DNA of 64,000 nucleotides, from NCBI RefSeq assembly GCF_009796285.1, contig NZ_CP047020.1, positions 7,750,001-7,814,000 on the forward strand, written 5' to 3'. Positions 23,501-32,439 of this stretch are shown here, in pieces. The stretch is from Streptomyces broussonetiae. Lineage in GTDB: Bacteria > Actinomycetota > Actinomycetes > Streptomycetales > Streptomycetaceae. The translations under genes were made by a program, and so were the position numbers. Within the stretch, counting starts at the first letter, position 1. Each line of letters opens with the position of its first letter. The notes under the pieces are model-generated. The model searched no databases. It saw only the letters and a program-made list of their open reading frames with translations, and was not told where the DNA came from.

Positions 23501-26500
23501 ACCTTGCCGGCCGAGACCATCACCACGGCCCAGGACTGCTCCACCTCCGGAACGACCCCCAGCGGCGCGCTGCTCTTGGACAGTCGCACCTCCTACGACA
23601 ACAAGGCCTTCGGCTACGACGGCGACGGCCGGCAGAACCCCGACCTCCCTACGCGCGGCGACGCCACCCTGGTGCAGGCCGCGTCGGCGGCATCCGGCGC
23701 GACCGCGACCTCGTTCATCGACCAGACCGCCAGCAGCTACGACAGCTACGGCCGCGTCACCAAAGCGACCCGTACCCCCAACTCCACGTCTCCTGACGGC
23801 AGGAGCCTGGCCCAGAGCGTCTTCACCGCCTACACCCCGGCCAGCGGCGAGCTGCCCACCAGCACCACGGCCGTCACCCAGGTCACTCCGGGCACAGACT
23901 GCTCCACGGTCACCGTGTCGTCCAAGGACTGCCAGCTGACCACCACGGTCCAGGATCCGGCCCGCGTCCAGCCCACCGCCAAGACCGACGCGGCAGGCCT
24001 ACTCACCTCGCTCACCTACGACGCCCTCGGCCGCCTCACGGCCGCCTGGCTACCCAATGAGAGCAAGGTCAACAGCGCGCCGGCGAACATGACCTACGCC
24101 TACAGCCTGTCCCAGACGGCGCCCTCGGTCGTGACCACCAGCACGCTGTTGGACAATGGCAGTTACAAGATCAGCGAGACACTGCAAGACGCCATGCTGC
24201 GCACCCTGCAGACGCAGACCACCGCCGAGAACGGCACGACCACCGTCTCGGACACGCAGTACGACTCGCATGGCTGGACGGTCGTCACCAACAACGCTTA
24301 CAACGTCGGAGGCAGCCCCGGCGCCAAGCTGGTCTCGGTCTCCCAGGTGTCCATCCCGGACACCACCGTCACCGACCACGACGGAATGGGGCGCGCGGAT
24401 CTGGTCACCGAGGAGCATGCCGGGGCCAAGACCTGGGCCACGACTAGCGCCTACGCCGGTGACAGGACCACGGTCCTGCCGCCCAAGGGAGGGGTGCCCA
24501 CCACCACGATCACCGACGCCCGCGGGCAGACCACGGAATTCGACCAATACACCGCGCCTCCCACCCTGAGTGGCTCGGTCGCGGCAGGCTTCACCGCCAC
24601 CGGCGGCACCACCTCGGCCACCGCCTACACCTACTTCCCCAACGGGAAGCAGCGCCAGGTCACTGGCCCGGACAAGGCGGTATGGTCGTTCGGCTACGAC
24701 CTGCTCGGCCGCAAGACCTCCCAGACGGACCCCGACGCCGGCGGCAGCAGCTACGGCTTCGACGACGCCGGCAACATGATCTCCACCACGGACGCCAAGA
24801 AGACCGAACTCGATTACACCTACGACCTGCTGGGCCGCAAGCTCACGGCTACGGACAAGGCCAAGTCCGGCTTCGAGTTTGCTTCCTGGGCCTACGACAC
24901 CCTGCGGATCGGCCTGCCGACCTCGTCCACGCGTTACGTCCAAGGCGTGACCGGCGGATACACGGTCGCCAACACTGGCTACACCAGCCTCGGCAAGCCG
25001 ACCGGTACCAAGATCACCCTGCCCACGTCGGAGGCGCCGCTGCCGTCGACGTACACCACGACCTACACGTACACGACAAACACCCAGACGCTGGCCACGC
25101 AGAGCGACCCGCGCACCCAGGGCCTGCTGAACGAGACCATCACCTACAGCCACGACGCCCTGGGCGCCCCGGTCAAGACGAGCAGCAGCATCAACACCTA
25201 CGTCGGGGACACGGTCCTCACCAACTACGGTGAGCCGTCGCAGGTCACCATGGGGGCGTCGACCAACCCGGCCTGGGTCACCTACAGCTACGACGACCAG
25301 ACCCGTCGGCTGACCGACCGTCTGATCACCCGTACTCAGGCGCCCGGACCGACGGTCGACGAGACCACGTACACCTACGACGCCTTCGGCAACCCCACGT
25401 CCACCACCGACCAGCAGTCGGAGACCGGTAACACCGTCACCGACCAGCAGTGCTACAGCTATGACACCCTGAACCGGCTCACCGACGCCTGGACGGCCAA
25501 GGACAACTGCGCCGCCAACCCACCAACATCCGGAACCCTGAGCACCACCGCCGGCTCGTACTGGCAGTCCTTCAGTTATGACGCCATCGGCAACCGTAAG
25601 CAGAGCGTCGACCACGCCATCGGCAGTTCCGGCACGACGGTCACCACCGGTTACACCGACGGCTGCACCACGGGCTGCAACTCCACCGGCGCGCAGCCGC
25701 ACACCCTGACCGCCACCACGGGTGGCACGAACCCGACGAAGTTCGGCTACGACGAGGACGGCAACCTGCAGACCCGGACCCCTGCCAGCGGCCCGGGCCA
25801 GACCCTGACTTGGGACGACGAGGGCCACCTGGCACAGGTGGACGTCGCCGGCGCCAGCCCATCGACCACCAAGTACCTGTACGACGCGGACGGCAGCCAG
25901 CTCATCCGCCGCGACCCCGGGCAGACCACCCTCTTCGCCGGGGACACCGAGATCGTCGTCAACACCAGTGTCACCCCCAACACGCTGCTCGGGGCCGTGC
26001 GCACCTACGTGCACGGCGGCGGCGCCGGTGTGGCCATGGCCGTCCGCTCCAGCCTGGCCGGCGGTGGACTGAAGTACCTCTTCAGCGACCCGCACGGCAC
26101 GGCGAACCTGTCCATGGACGCCACCACCCAGCAGGTCGCCCGGCAGCAGTACACGCCCTACGGGCAGCAACGGTCCAGCGCGAATAGCAGCGGTTGGCCC
26201 GACCCCACCCACACCTTCCTCGGCAAACCCCAGGACACGAGCACGGGTTACACCGACGTCGGCGCTCGTAAGTACGACCCCACCCTGGGCAGCTTCATCA
26301 GTGCCGACCCCGTATTCGAGGCTGCCAACCCGCAGGAGCTGGGCGGCTACGCCTACGCAGGCGACAACCCCCTCAGGAACAGCGACCCCACGGGTCTTCG
26401 ACTGATCTGCGATGGCGATGCACCCGCCTGCCCCAAGCACGGCAGCGTCGGCGGTGGCGTTGGCGATGACAGCCAGACGCAGCCGACCGTGGACGACATG

Positions 26501-27211
26501 ATGAACGAAGTTCTGAACGCCGGCTTCGGGCCGACGCCCGATGGGTCGGTCCGCGGAACCTTCAATGTCGGGAAAGGCCCGAACCGAGGCATCATCCGCA
26601 TGACCTTCTTCATCCACACGAAGCTGGCGGCGATGCACCTGCTGCTCGGCGACAACCGTGACGCGAGCATAGACCCGGACCTGCCGTATCGGATGTCGCT
26701 CGTGTGGAACACCGAATTGGGCGAGTGCACCTTTACGATCAGCGCGTCCCACACCAGTCCTTCGAAGCATCTCGTGGCAGATGGGGTCGGCCTCCTCGCC
26801 CGCACCAGAATGGTCGACGATCCGAGCGAGATGCTCCATGCCAACCCGCTGAAGATGGAGGGGTGGCCGGGTGACACCTGGGGTGGCGACAATGACCTGG
26901 ACGTCGACACCCTCGGACACAAGTCGACCCCCGAGCAGCTTGACATCGGTGTGCACTGCGTCAACAGCCTGATGAACTTCTTCGCGGTCGACAACAACAT
27001 CAAGATCAAGGCGACGCAGACCTCCGTCACCGTGAGCCGGCAGGGGGACGCCTATCCTGATATGGAAGTGGTTCAGTACCGGACCAATCAGGCGCCGCGC
27101 GTGATCGCTACGGATCGCATGGCGAGCGAGAGCGGCATGGACTCGGCCCCCTGGTGGGGCACGAAGATCAACAAGACGTGGACGGACGGGAAGTGCGTTT
27201 CGGGATGCTGA
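20507..27211 (+). CDS. RHS/YD-repeat secreted giant protein with variable C-terminal tip
   Basis: A 2234-residue protein starting at an ATG behind GGAGGGGG. Twin basic residues and a hydrophobic helix (RTALATAGALVLAGLLPAQL) form the signal peptide, followed by a TcdB/TcaB-like N-terminal region (PITVPAAIGGSPPKVDLSYD). Dozens of YD-type repeats follow (YSYDDQTRRLTDR, YTYDAFGNPTSTTD, FGYDEDGNLQTRTP). The RHS core closes near residue 1963 with KYDPTLGSFISADPVFEAAN, PQELGGYAYAGDNP and DPTGL. The last ~270 residues are unrelated and unrecognised, as expected for a polymorphic toxin tip, though no catalytic motif was found. The stop overlaps the next gene by seven bases. Confidence 0.93.
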   Translation: MVRRTGWRRRPEVLRTRYLRRRTALATAGALVLAGLLPAQLAAAASAPKRHVSAPAVPHGKNIPFTRATPHTGAAHKGFKHYDPTAHVKLPPPGSAEVTLPIAAASTRLTAKATQVRAGNTPVLLGAAADARPQASAVTGSQQVRVTVLDQKAARAAGVHGVLFTLQRTSPGGGKVAVRVDDSSFRYAFGGDFAARLHLVQLPSCALRTPKAAKCQHQTPVRTTSGTPLSAQVSLPGISAAPAGAASPLSEKAASSPMLVMAATAGTSGSSGDYSATSLSPAGTWATSGNTGAFTYSYPITVPAAIGGSPPKVDLSYDSSDQDARTEGTNNQSSWLGDGWSTTENFVERTYKPCSDDSASGAPKNDGDQCWAGQILTLSLNGKSTQIVYDDATKTFHPATDDGTTKIEDVTGSTTNGTDNKEYFKVTQGGVQYFFGYNRLPGWSSGKDETKSVWTEPVYHAHSGASDCPDSTDFASTSCTLGYRFNLDYAVDLHGNATAWYYTPETGYYGADMKDTAVSYIRGGTLARIDYGMTSSTIYSGTAPAQVVFDTAERCIAGTPVGNTCADSQFTVANAAYWPDVPIDLNCTSGSTNCTNHGPGFWSRKRLISITTQIQTGGVTKQVDKYSFTQSFPDGGDHAPTLWLDSIQRTGLDTLGGASGSTSTPSLSFDPPLQLPNRVGTIPQMPLMYHDRIQAVTSETGAQTSVTYDRPDCSSAPASDPNDPTDAAAQTFASTNTLSCFPVYWTPDGQPAPWMDWFYKYKVTSVVTEDTHNSYQDGTEPKLETDYAYKGNPGWHYDDNEVVKAKNRTWGQFRGYPEVDVTTGDPNVFHLTDGAKAYDQKTLTKTYYFLGMNGDTLPGGKTRSVSSLTSQDGTTATVADSDALAGQVFETDTYTASGGSLNKAVVDVPAIIGPTATRSRSGMQDLTAQMVRTAKTLTREAVSYGWRKTETDTFYETTLGKPTTGMPVQVDDRGENADSSNVAKCTYTRYLSNTSPLLTLPAETITTAQDCSTSGTTPSGALLLDSRTSYDNKAFGYDGDGRQNPDLPTRGDATLVQAASAASGATATSFIDQTASSYDSYGRVTKATRTPNSTSPDGRSLAQSVFTAYTPASGELPTSTTAVTQVTPGTDCSTVTVSSKDCQLTTTVQDPARVQPTAKTDAAGLLTSLTYDALGRLTAAWLPNESKVNSAPANMTYAYSLSQTAPSVVTTSTLLDNGSYKISETLQDAMLRTLQTQTTAENGTTTVSDTQYDSHGWTVVTNNAYNVGGSPGAKLVSVSQVSIPDTTVTDHDGMGRADLVTEEHAGAKTWATTSAYAGDRTTVLPPKGGVPTTTITDARGQTTEFDQYTAPPTLSGSVAAGFTATGGTTSATAYTYFPNGKQRQVTGPDKAVWSFGYDLLGRKTSQTDPDAGGSSYGFDDAGNMISTTDAKKTELDYTYDLLGRKLTATDKAKSGFEFASWAYDTLRIGLPTSSTRYVQGVTGGYTVANTGYTSLGKPTGTKITLPTSEAPLPSTYTTTYTYTTNTQTLATQSDPRTQGLLNETITYSHDALGAPVKTSSSINTYVGDTVLTNYGEPSQVTMGASTNPAWVTYSYDDQTRRLTDRLITRTQAPGPTVDETTYTYDAFGNPTSTTDQQSETGNTVTDQQCYSYDTLNRLTDAWTAKDNCAANPPTSGTLSTTAGSYWQSFSYDAIGNRKQSVDHAIGSSGTTVTTGYTDGCTTGCNSTGAQPHTLTATTGGTNPTKFGYDEDGNLQTRTPASGPGQTLTWDDEGHLAQVDVAGASPSTTKYLYDADGSQLIRRDPGQTTLFAGDTEIVVNTSVTPNTLLGAVRTYVHGGGAGVAMAVRSSLAGGGLKYLFSDPHGTANLSMDATTQQVARQQYTPYGQQRSSANSSGWPDPTHTFLGKPQDTSTGYTDVGARKYDPTLGSFISADPVFEAANPQELGGYAYAGDNPLRNSDPTGLRLICDGDAPACPKHGSVGGGVGDDSQTQPTVDDMMNEVLNAGFGPTPDGSVRGTFNVGKGPNRGIIRMTFFIHTKLAAMHLLLGDNRDASIDPDLPYRMSLVWNTELGECTFTISASHTSPSKHLVADGVGLLARTRMVDDPSEMLHANPLKMEGWPGDTWGGDNDLDVDTLGHKSTPEQLDIGVHCVNSLMNFFAVDNNIKIKATQTSVTVSRQGDAYPDMEVVQYRTNQAPRVIATDRMASESGMDSAPWWGTKINKTWTDGKCVSGC

Positions 27212-27624
27212 CGCGAGAGACGGAATCCTCGGGCGGTCCTGGCGTGCGCCGGGTACTGGAGCGGATAGGGCGATTGGTCCTGACCTATGTGGCCCTGCAT
27301 ACCGTGGCATGGGTGATCATCGCCCTCCTCGTGTCCTCGGAGGACTCGTTCACCGACGTCATGCGGCTCGGCTTCGGCATGCTGGCTTTCATCGGCATAC
27401 CGACGCTGCTCCTCGCTCTCCTCGCGGGCCTGGCTCACACGCAGATGGACGTCACCAAGTTCCGGGCGGGGGTGGCCTTCCCAATGGCGTTCTTCGTGTG
27501 GCCTCTCCTCGGGGCAAGTTATCCCCAGCCGCTGGTGTTCCAGCTCCTGTGCCAGATCGCCTTCGCCGCGTACCTGATGCCCGCACCACTCGTTCCTGAG
27601 AACTGGACGGGGCCACCGCAATAG
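27205..27624 (+). CDS. Small membrane protein overlapping the RHS gene; candidate immunity protein
   Basis: A 139-residue protein. Its ATG (27205-27207) lies inside the last codons of the RHS gene, so the two are translationally coupled. Four hydrophobic segments are visible: LTYVALHTVAWVIIALLV, GFGMLAFIGIPTLLLALLAG, AFPMAFFVWPLLGA and VFQLLCQIAFAAYLMPA. The gene directly downstream of an RHS tip usually encodes the cognate immunity protein, and membrane immunity proteins often go with membrane-acting toxins. That role is inferred from position only. A terminator follows after about 20 bp. Confidence 0.8.
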   Translation: MLTRETESSGGPGVRRVLERIGRLVLTYVALHTVAWVIIALLVSSEDSFTDVMRLGFGMLAFIGIPTLLLALLAGLAHTQMDVTKFRAGVAFPMAFFVWPLLGASYPQPLVFQLLCQIAFAAYLMPAPLVPENWTGPPQ

Positions 27625-27644
27625 CCCGGCCGGTCTGAGGACTG

Positions 27645-27688
27645 ACGGCCGATGCCCCGGTGGAGAAATCCGCCGGGGCATCAGCCGT
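27645..27688 (+). terminator. Terminator of the RHS-membrane protein operon
   Basis: Sixteen-base arms (acggccgatgccccgg and its partner at 27673-27688, one mismatch) with a 12-base loop follow the membrane protein gene by 20 bp. Confidence 0.85.
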
Positions 27689-27717
27689 GTGTGGCGAACG
27701 AACAGCCCTTCTGCCTG

Positions 27718-27813
27718 GAGGCCGCTTCATCAGCGTCTCACCCAAGGCTGGCAGAGAGGGCTGTGTTCGAGGTCAGCAGCCCGCAGGAACTCGGTGGCTA
27801 CACCTACGCTTGA
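27718..27813 (+). pseudogene. Orphan fragment of an RHS core end
   Basis: The sequence encodes GRFISVSP in one frame and, after an insertion that shifts frame, VFEVSSPQELGGYTYA and a TGA. These match the end of the RHS core of the intact gene (FISADPVFEAANPQELGGYAYAG). It is thus a second, broken junction point between core and tip, left just downstream of the active tip. Confidence 0.75.
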
Positions 27814-27910
27814 GACTCCGCGGTATCTCACCGCCCTCGACTACGTACCGCCCGCCGAGTACGAACGCGAGTGGTGGCGACAACAGGAAGCCACCCTGCA
27901 GTCCGCCTGA
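27814..27910 (+). pseudogene. Transposase C-terminal remnant (IS3-like)
   Basis: The frame reads YLTALDYVPPAEYEREWWRQ followed by QEATLQSA and a stop. After it comes a sequence (accggactctacgaaactcg) of the kind found at the ends of IS3-family elements. No other part of the element remains nearby. It abuts the orphan RHS fragment, so transposition may have taken part in breaking that locus. Confidence 0.45.
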
Positions 27911-28427
27911 AACAAGATCACCGGACTCTACGAAACTCGGGGCAGCTCGTAGTCACACGCGCCGGCATCGCTGTCCCGTTCGCCCTTTCAGCCAAGCCAC
28001 CCAACGAGAGGCCTGACGTTCTGACCGGCGTGTTTTCGTGGGTGTCGGCCGGTCTCGACGGCAGCCGCCAAGACCAGGTGGGTTCGATCTGTGGACCACC
28101 CTCGACAAGGCCGAGGAACGGCTGCGGTCACGGATCCACGAGGTCGGTAGGCCGCCTGAGTAGCGTGGGCCCCTGCCTGGCGACCCCTGTCGCCCCGCGA
28201 CAGCGTGGTCGACGTGCTCGGCGGGCAGGACGCCTATGTCGGCGGCCAGAGCCCCGCGAAGAGGCGGACTGACTTGCTCGCGATCTCTGTGCGCGAGCTT
28301 TGCAGTCCCGCGCCGGGTAACGGGGCCGCATCAACCAGGCGAAGATCCGTTCGGTCACTCATCGTTTCGGCGGTGGCTCGCCCCCTTCGTCTGTGGCCGC
28401 TGCATGCCCTCCAGACTCGCACAGTAG
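27911..28427. other. Region without a recognisable gene
   Basis: A plus-strand frame near 28095-28160 reads TTLDKAEERLRSRIHEVGRP and stops, resembling a lost gene tail. Nothing else stands out in codon bias, repeats or ribosome sites. Confidence 0.25.
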
Positions 28428-28464
28428 CCGGGCTGGTTCCCAATCCCTCTGGGAGCCAGCCCGG
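28428..28464 (-). terminator. Hairpin after a minus-strand gene remnant
   Basis: Fourteen-base arms (ccgggctggttccc at 28428-28441 and its partner at 28451-28464, one G-U type mismatch) lie 19 bp beyond the stop at 28483, in the position of a terminator for the remnant at 28483-28740. Confidence 0.65.
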
Positions 28465-28482
28465 TTGGAGACGGCGGGTCGG

Positions 28483-28740
28483 CTACGCGTTGGCCTGCGC
28501 TGTGGCCAGCCGGTAGGTGCGCGGCCGGTCGCTCACCTTCGCTGTGGTGATGCTGCTCCTGATGCACAACCACGCAGGGCCGTTGTCGCGCACGTTGGCT
28601 ACGGATTTCGTTGCTGGCCGGGTGTCGGGGGACCGTCGCGGGACCGGGTGGGGGCGCGTTGTGACATTGCCGCGGACGATGCGGGCGCCGCGGCGGGGCC
28701 CGCTGGGCCGCGCGGCCCAACGGCAGGGGAGCGGCATGAG
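28483..28740 (-). pseudogene. Possible winged-helix protein C-terminal remnant
   Basis: The minus strand ends in TKSVANVRDNGPAWLCIRSS, then ITTAKVSDRPRTYRLATAQ and a stop, followed at once by a terminator. The D-R-P-R-T-Y-R ending recalls wing segments of helix-turn-helix domains in actinomycete replication and regulatory proteins. No start or upstream domain survives, so the family is a guess. Confidence 0.3.
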
Positions 28741-29402
28741 GCCCTGCTCGCAGGTCCGAGTCCTGGGCGGGACGCTCGGAGCATGGGGACGGGTGGAACC
28801 GGTGGTCGGTGGCGGGCAATTGGTCATTCAAAACGGTGGTGCGGCTGAAGCCGTAGGCCCGTCGGCACGTAGCCGCGTTTTCGAGTCCCTGGCCGGGCAC
28901 ATGGACTGGGGAACAGGGAGAGACGCTCGCCGGAGCGCGCGGCGGCGACGAACAGCGAGGGCCGTGCCCGCTGCGTCTCCCGGCGATATCGAGCGGAGGC
29001 GCACCGCCCGCGCCCACGGCCGCGCGCGGATGGTCCGCACGGCGGGCTACGTCCGCTCCGACGACACGGCACTATTGCCGACGTCGCCGGGCGCGCGGCT
29101 CGCGCGGCTCACAGTGCGGCGGCGCTGCGCACCGGTAGTCCTCATCTCCCGCCCCCGCCCGACCAGACCCTGACCGTCCTGCGCACGACGGGCTACCGGC
29201 GGCGGTGCCTCTGGTAGGGGCAGGTTCCTGCCGGACGGGAGGCGCGCTACTGTACGGCGGCGCTTTGCCGGCCCACCGGAATCTCCGCTACCGAATCGCT
29301 TCGAGCAGAGGAATCCACCAGACATACGCGTGCAGAACGCCAGAGTGGGGGCTGAAGGGGTGTCCGGAAGAGTGAGTCCACGTGGCTGGATCGGAGGCAG
29401 GG
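28741..29402. other. Long leader or decayed region upstream of the LuxR-type regulator
   Basis: About 660 bp contain only Arg-rich frames with no ribosome sites and no family signature. The last 60 bp hold the leader of the regulator gene. No clear promoter hexamers or repeats were found. Confidence 0.3.
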
Positions 29403-32336
29403 ATGACCGTAGCGGAGAGCGCCGGCGTGTCGGCGCGCCGACCTGGCCTCGGCGTACCCCGTCTGGTCGGCCGCGGCCACGACCTTTCGTTGCTCGACCA
29501 CGCCCTCGACGAGTGGCCGGGACTCGTCGTGGTCGCGGGTGAGGCGGGGATCGGGAAGACCCGGTTGCTCCACGAACTCCTCCGGAGGCGTCCGGAGACG
29601 GCGGTGGTCGCGGTGTGCCCGCCATTCCGGGAGCCATACACGCTCGGCCCGGTCGTGGACGCCGTACGTCGTTTGGCCGACCGTGTCGGCGGTTTGCAGC
29701 TCACCGGGCTGGCGGGAGCGCTGCGGCCGGTCTTCCCGGAGTGGGCCGAACAACTGCCGCCTGCGCCCGCGCCGCTGCCCGACGCCGCAGCCGCCCGGCA
29801 CCGTCTGCTCCGCGCGCTCGTCGAACTCATCGACGCCCTCGGCATCGGGCTGTTCGTGGTGGAGGACGCCCACTGGGCCGACGAGACCACGCTCGAACTC
29901 CTGCTGTTCCTGCGGTCCCGGCGGGAGCGGAGCCCGCGCCTCGTCCTCACCTACCGGCCCGAGGACGTCCGCCCGGAGTCGCTGCTGCGCCGACTGGTCG
30001 CCCAGACCGGCGTTACCCGCCTGGAACCTGGGCCGCTGGACACCGCTGGGACGGCGGACCTGGTGTCCTCGATGCTCGGTGGGGAGCCGGTCTCGGCGGA
30101 GTTCGCCGAGTTCCTCCGCGGCCATACCGACGGGCTGCCGCTCGCGATCGAGGAGTCCGTCCGTCTGCTCTACGACCGTGCAGACCTGGTCTGTGAGGAC
30201 GGCGCCTGGCTGCGGCGCGACGTCGCGGAGCTCGACGTCCCGCCCAGCATCCGCGACGCCGTGCTCGAGCGGACCTCCCATCTGCAGCCCGCGGCCCGCG
30301 CGGCGCTGGCCGCGCTCGCCGTACTTGAGGGGGAGCGGGCACCGGTGCTGGTCGCCGAGGTCGCCGGTATACCCCTGTCCGAGGCGGAGAACGGTCTGGT
30401 CGAGGCGCTTGCGGGCGGTCTGCTGCACGAGGACCGCGACGCCCGGGTGGGGTTCCGTCATGTGCTGGCCGCGCGCAGCATCTACCACGCCCTCGGCGCC
30501 ATGGAGCGCGGTCGCCTCCACCGCCGCGCCGGGGAGGCCCTTGAGTGGGAGCCGATACGCAGCGTCGCCGAGTTGGCCCGGCACTTCCGGGAGGCGGGCG
30601 ACCCGGGCCGCTGGGCTGCGTACGCCGAGCAGGCGGCGGATCACGCGATCTCGTCGGGCGACCCACGTACGGCGTTCGGACTGCTTCTCGACCTCCTCAC
30701 CGGCGGTGCCGTCCGCGGCGCGGCGGTGTCTCGTCTGGTTCGGCGCATGCCGCTGTACGCGGCACCCGGTAACGGGCCACTGCGCGAACTCGTGACAGTG
30801 CTACGTGAGACCGCCGCCGGCGAACTCACGCCGGAGGAGCGGACCGAGGCGACCTGGCAGCTGGCCCGGCTGATGTTCCACGTCGGTGACGTGGAGGGTG
30901 CCTCGGCCGAGATGGAGCAGGCCGTGCCGGGGCTGGTCCAGGACCGGCCGGTCGCTGCGGTCCACGCGATGATGATGCTCGCCCGCCCACTCGGTACCGC
31001 GCACCCGGCGGCGCATCACCGTGCCTGGCTGGAGCGCGCCGGGCATCTCATTGAGGCCGGGCCGGGCCCGTCGTCCGAGGAGCGGCTCGCCTTTCTCATG
31101 GACCGTGCCGCCACGCTCCTGGTACTCGGGGACCCTGCCGGCTGGGCGGCGGCGCGTGACCTGCCGGCCGGCGGGGAGACCCCCGGCGAGGTGCTGCAGC
31201 GCGCCCGTGGGTACGCCAACCTCGGTGAGGCGGCGATGCTGTGGGGCTGCTACGACGACGCCCGGCGTCGGCTCGATGCGGCCGCTGCCCTGGCCGAGCA
31301 GCACCGATATCTGCGCCTGCGTGACCTCGTCGGGGCCACCCTCGTTCATCTCGACTGGCTCACCGGCGGTTGGAAGGGCCCCATGAAGTGGCAGGCCTCG
31401 GCCCTTGACGCCGACGAACCCGTGCTGCGCGCCGACGCATTGCTGCTGGCCGGTCTGCTCGACGCGGCCCGCGGCGACCACCGTCGGGCCCAGGAGCAGG
31501 TCCGCGCCGCGATCGCGGTCGGGCGTCCGCGTGGCCCCGCCGACGGGTCCCGCGACCCGTCCGCTGCGCTCGCACGACTGGCGATCGCCGCCGGCCGCTC
31601 CGAGGAGGCCCTGGCCGCCACCGATGCCGCCTGGCGGCTCGTCGAGGCCAAGGGACTCTGGCTCTGGGCCGCCGAGATCGCCCCGCTCCGGATCCGCGCC
31701 CTGCTCGAAGGCGGGCGCGTCGGGGAGGCCGTCCGCGCGGCCGAGGCCTTCGCGGCGGGTACCCGCAACCTGGATGCGCCGGTGGCTACGGCAGCCCGCC
31801 GGCTGACCGAGGCCCTACTCGCCCGCGCCAGCGGTGACCTCACGGGAGCCGCCAAGCTCTTCGAGGAGGCGGGCGCCGCCTGGACCGCCCTTCCGAGGCC
31901 GTACGAAGCCCTGCTGGCCCGCGAGGCGGCGGCCGGCTGTCACCTCGCCGTCGGCGAGCGGGACCGGGCCGTCGGCCTGCTCCGCGAGGTCTTCGGCGAC
32001 CTCACCGCCCTCGGCGCGACCGAGGACGCGGACCGGGTGCGGCGTACCCTCGCGGACGAGGGGGTCCGGACCGGAGCGCGGTCGGGTCGACCCGGCTACG
32101 GCGACCAGCTCTCGCCGCGCGAACTCGACGTGGTGCGCCTGCTCGTCGAGGGTCGGACCAGCGCACAGATCGCCCGGGTTCTCGGGCTCTCGCCCCGCAC
32201 CGTCGAGAAGCACGTCCACTCCGCGATGCGCAAACGGCAAGCGCCCTCGCGGACCGCGCTCGCCGTCACCGCGGTGGAGTCCGGTGACGTACCGCTGCCG
32301 GGGAGCATGCCGCAGCCGCCGACACCGACGGAGTAG
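29403..32336 (+). CDS. Large ATP-binding LuxR-family (LAL-type) transcriptional regulator
   Basis: A 977-residue protein. The ATG at 29403 is preferred because GGAGG precedes it by five bases; a GTG at 29382 is an alternative. The N-terminal AAA-type ATPase has Walker A in VVVAGEAGIGKTRLLHELL, Walker B in GLFVVEDAHWADETTLELL and an arginine-bearing strand in LVLTYRPEDVRPE. A long TPR-like helical middle follows. The last ~60 residues are a LuxR helix-turn-helix (LSPRELDVVRLLVEGRTSAQ, IARVLGLSPRTVEKHVHSAM). LAL proteins activate biosynthetic or secreted-enzyme genes in actinomycetes. The next large gene, a secreted protease on the same strand, is a possible target. Confidence 0.93.
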   Translation: MTVAESAGVSARRPGLGVPRLVGRGHDLSLLDHALDEWPGLVVVAGEAGIGKTRLLHELLRRRPETAVVAVCPPFREPYTLGPVVDAVRRLADRVGGLQLTGLAGALRPVFPEWAEQLPPAPAPLPDAAAARHRLLRALVELIDALGIGLFVVEDAHWADETTLELLLFLRSRRERSPRLVLTYRPEDVRPESLLRRLVAQTGVTRLEPGPLDTAGTADLVSSMLGGEPVSAEFAEFLRGHTDGLPLAIEESVRLLYDRADLVCEDGAWLRRDVAELDVPPSIRDAVLERTSHLQPAARAALAALAVLEGERAPVLVAEVAGIPLSEAENGLVEALAGGLLHEDRDARVGFRHVLAARSIYHALGAMERGRLHRRAGEALEWEPIRSVAELARHFREAGDPGRWAAYAEQAADHAISSGDPRTAFGLLLDLLTGGAVRGAAVSRLVRRMPLYAAPGNGPLRELVTVLRETAAGELTPEERTEATWQLARLMFHVGDVEGASAEMEQAVPGLVQDRPVAAVHAMMMLARPLGTAHPAAHHRAWLERAGHLIEAGPGPSSEERLAFLMDRAATLLVLGDPAGWAAARDLPAGGETPGEVLQRARGYANLGEAAMLWGCYDDARRRLDAAAALAEQHRYLRLRDLVGATLVHLDWLTGGWKGPMKWQASALDADEPVLRADALLLAGLLDAARGDHRRAQEQVRAAIAVGRPRGPADGSRDPSAALARLAIAAGRSEEALAATDAAWRLVEAKGLWLWAAEIAPLRIRALLEGGRVGEAVRAAEAFAAGTRNLDAPVATAARRLTEALLARASGDLTGAAKLFEEAGAAWTALPRPYEALLAREAAAGCHLAVGERDRAVGLLREVFGDLTALGATEDADRVRRTLADEGVRTGARSGRPGYGDQLSPRELDVVRLLVEGRTSAQIARVLGLSPRTVEKHVHSAMRKRQAPSRTALAVTAVESGDVPLPGSMPQPPTPTE

Positions 32337-32439
32337 CCACCGGTAACCGTACGGGGGTTTCCCGGGTAGTTCTGCGCATTGCCGCCTGATCGCCGTGCGG
32401 CGTTCACTGCTGGCTCTGGGACAGAACGGAGCAGCCACG

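Noticed and set aside
24050..27310. A 1086-codon open frame antisense to the RHS gene
   Set aside because: In DNA this rich in G+C, long antisense frames arise by codon bias. It has no ribosome site or domain pattern, while the RHS frame on the other strand is unmistakable.
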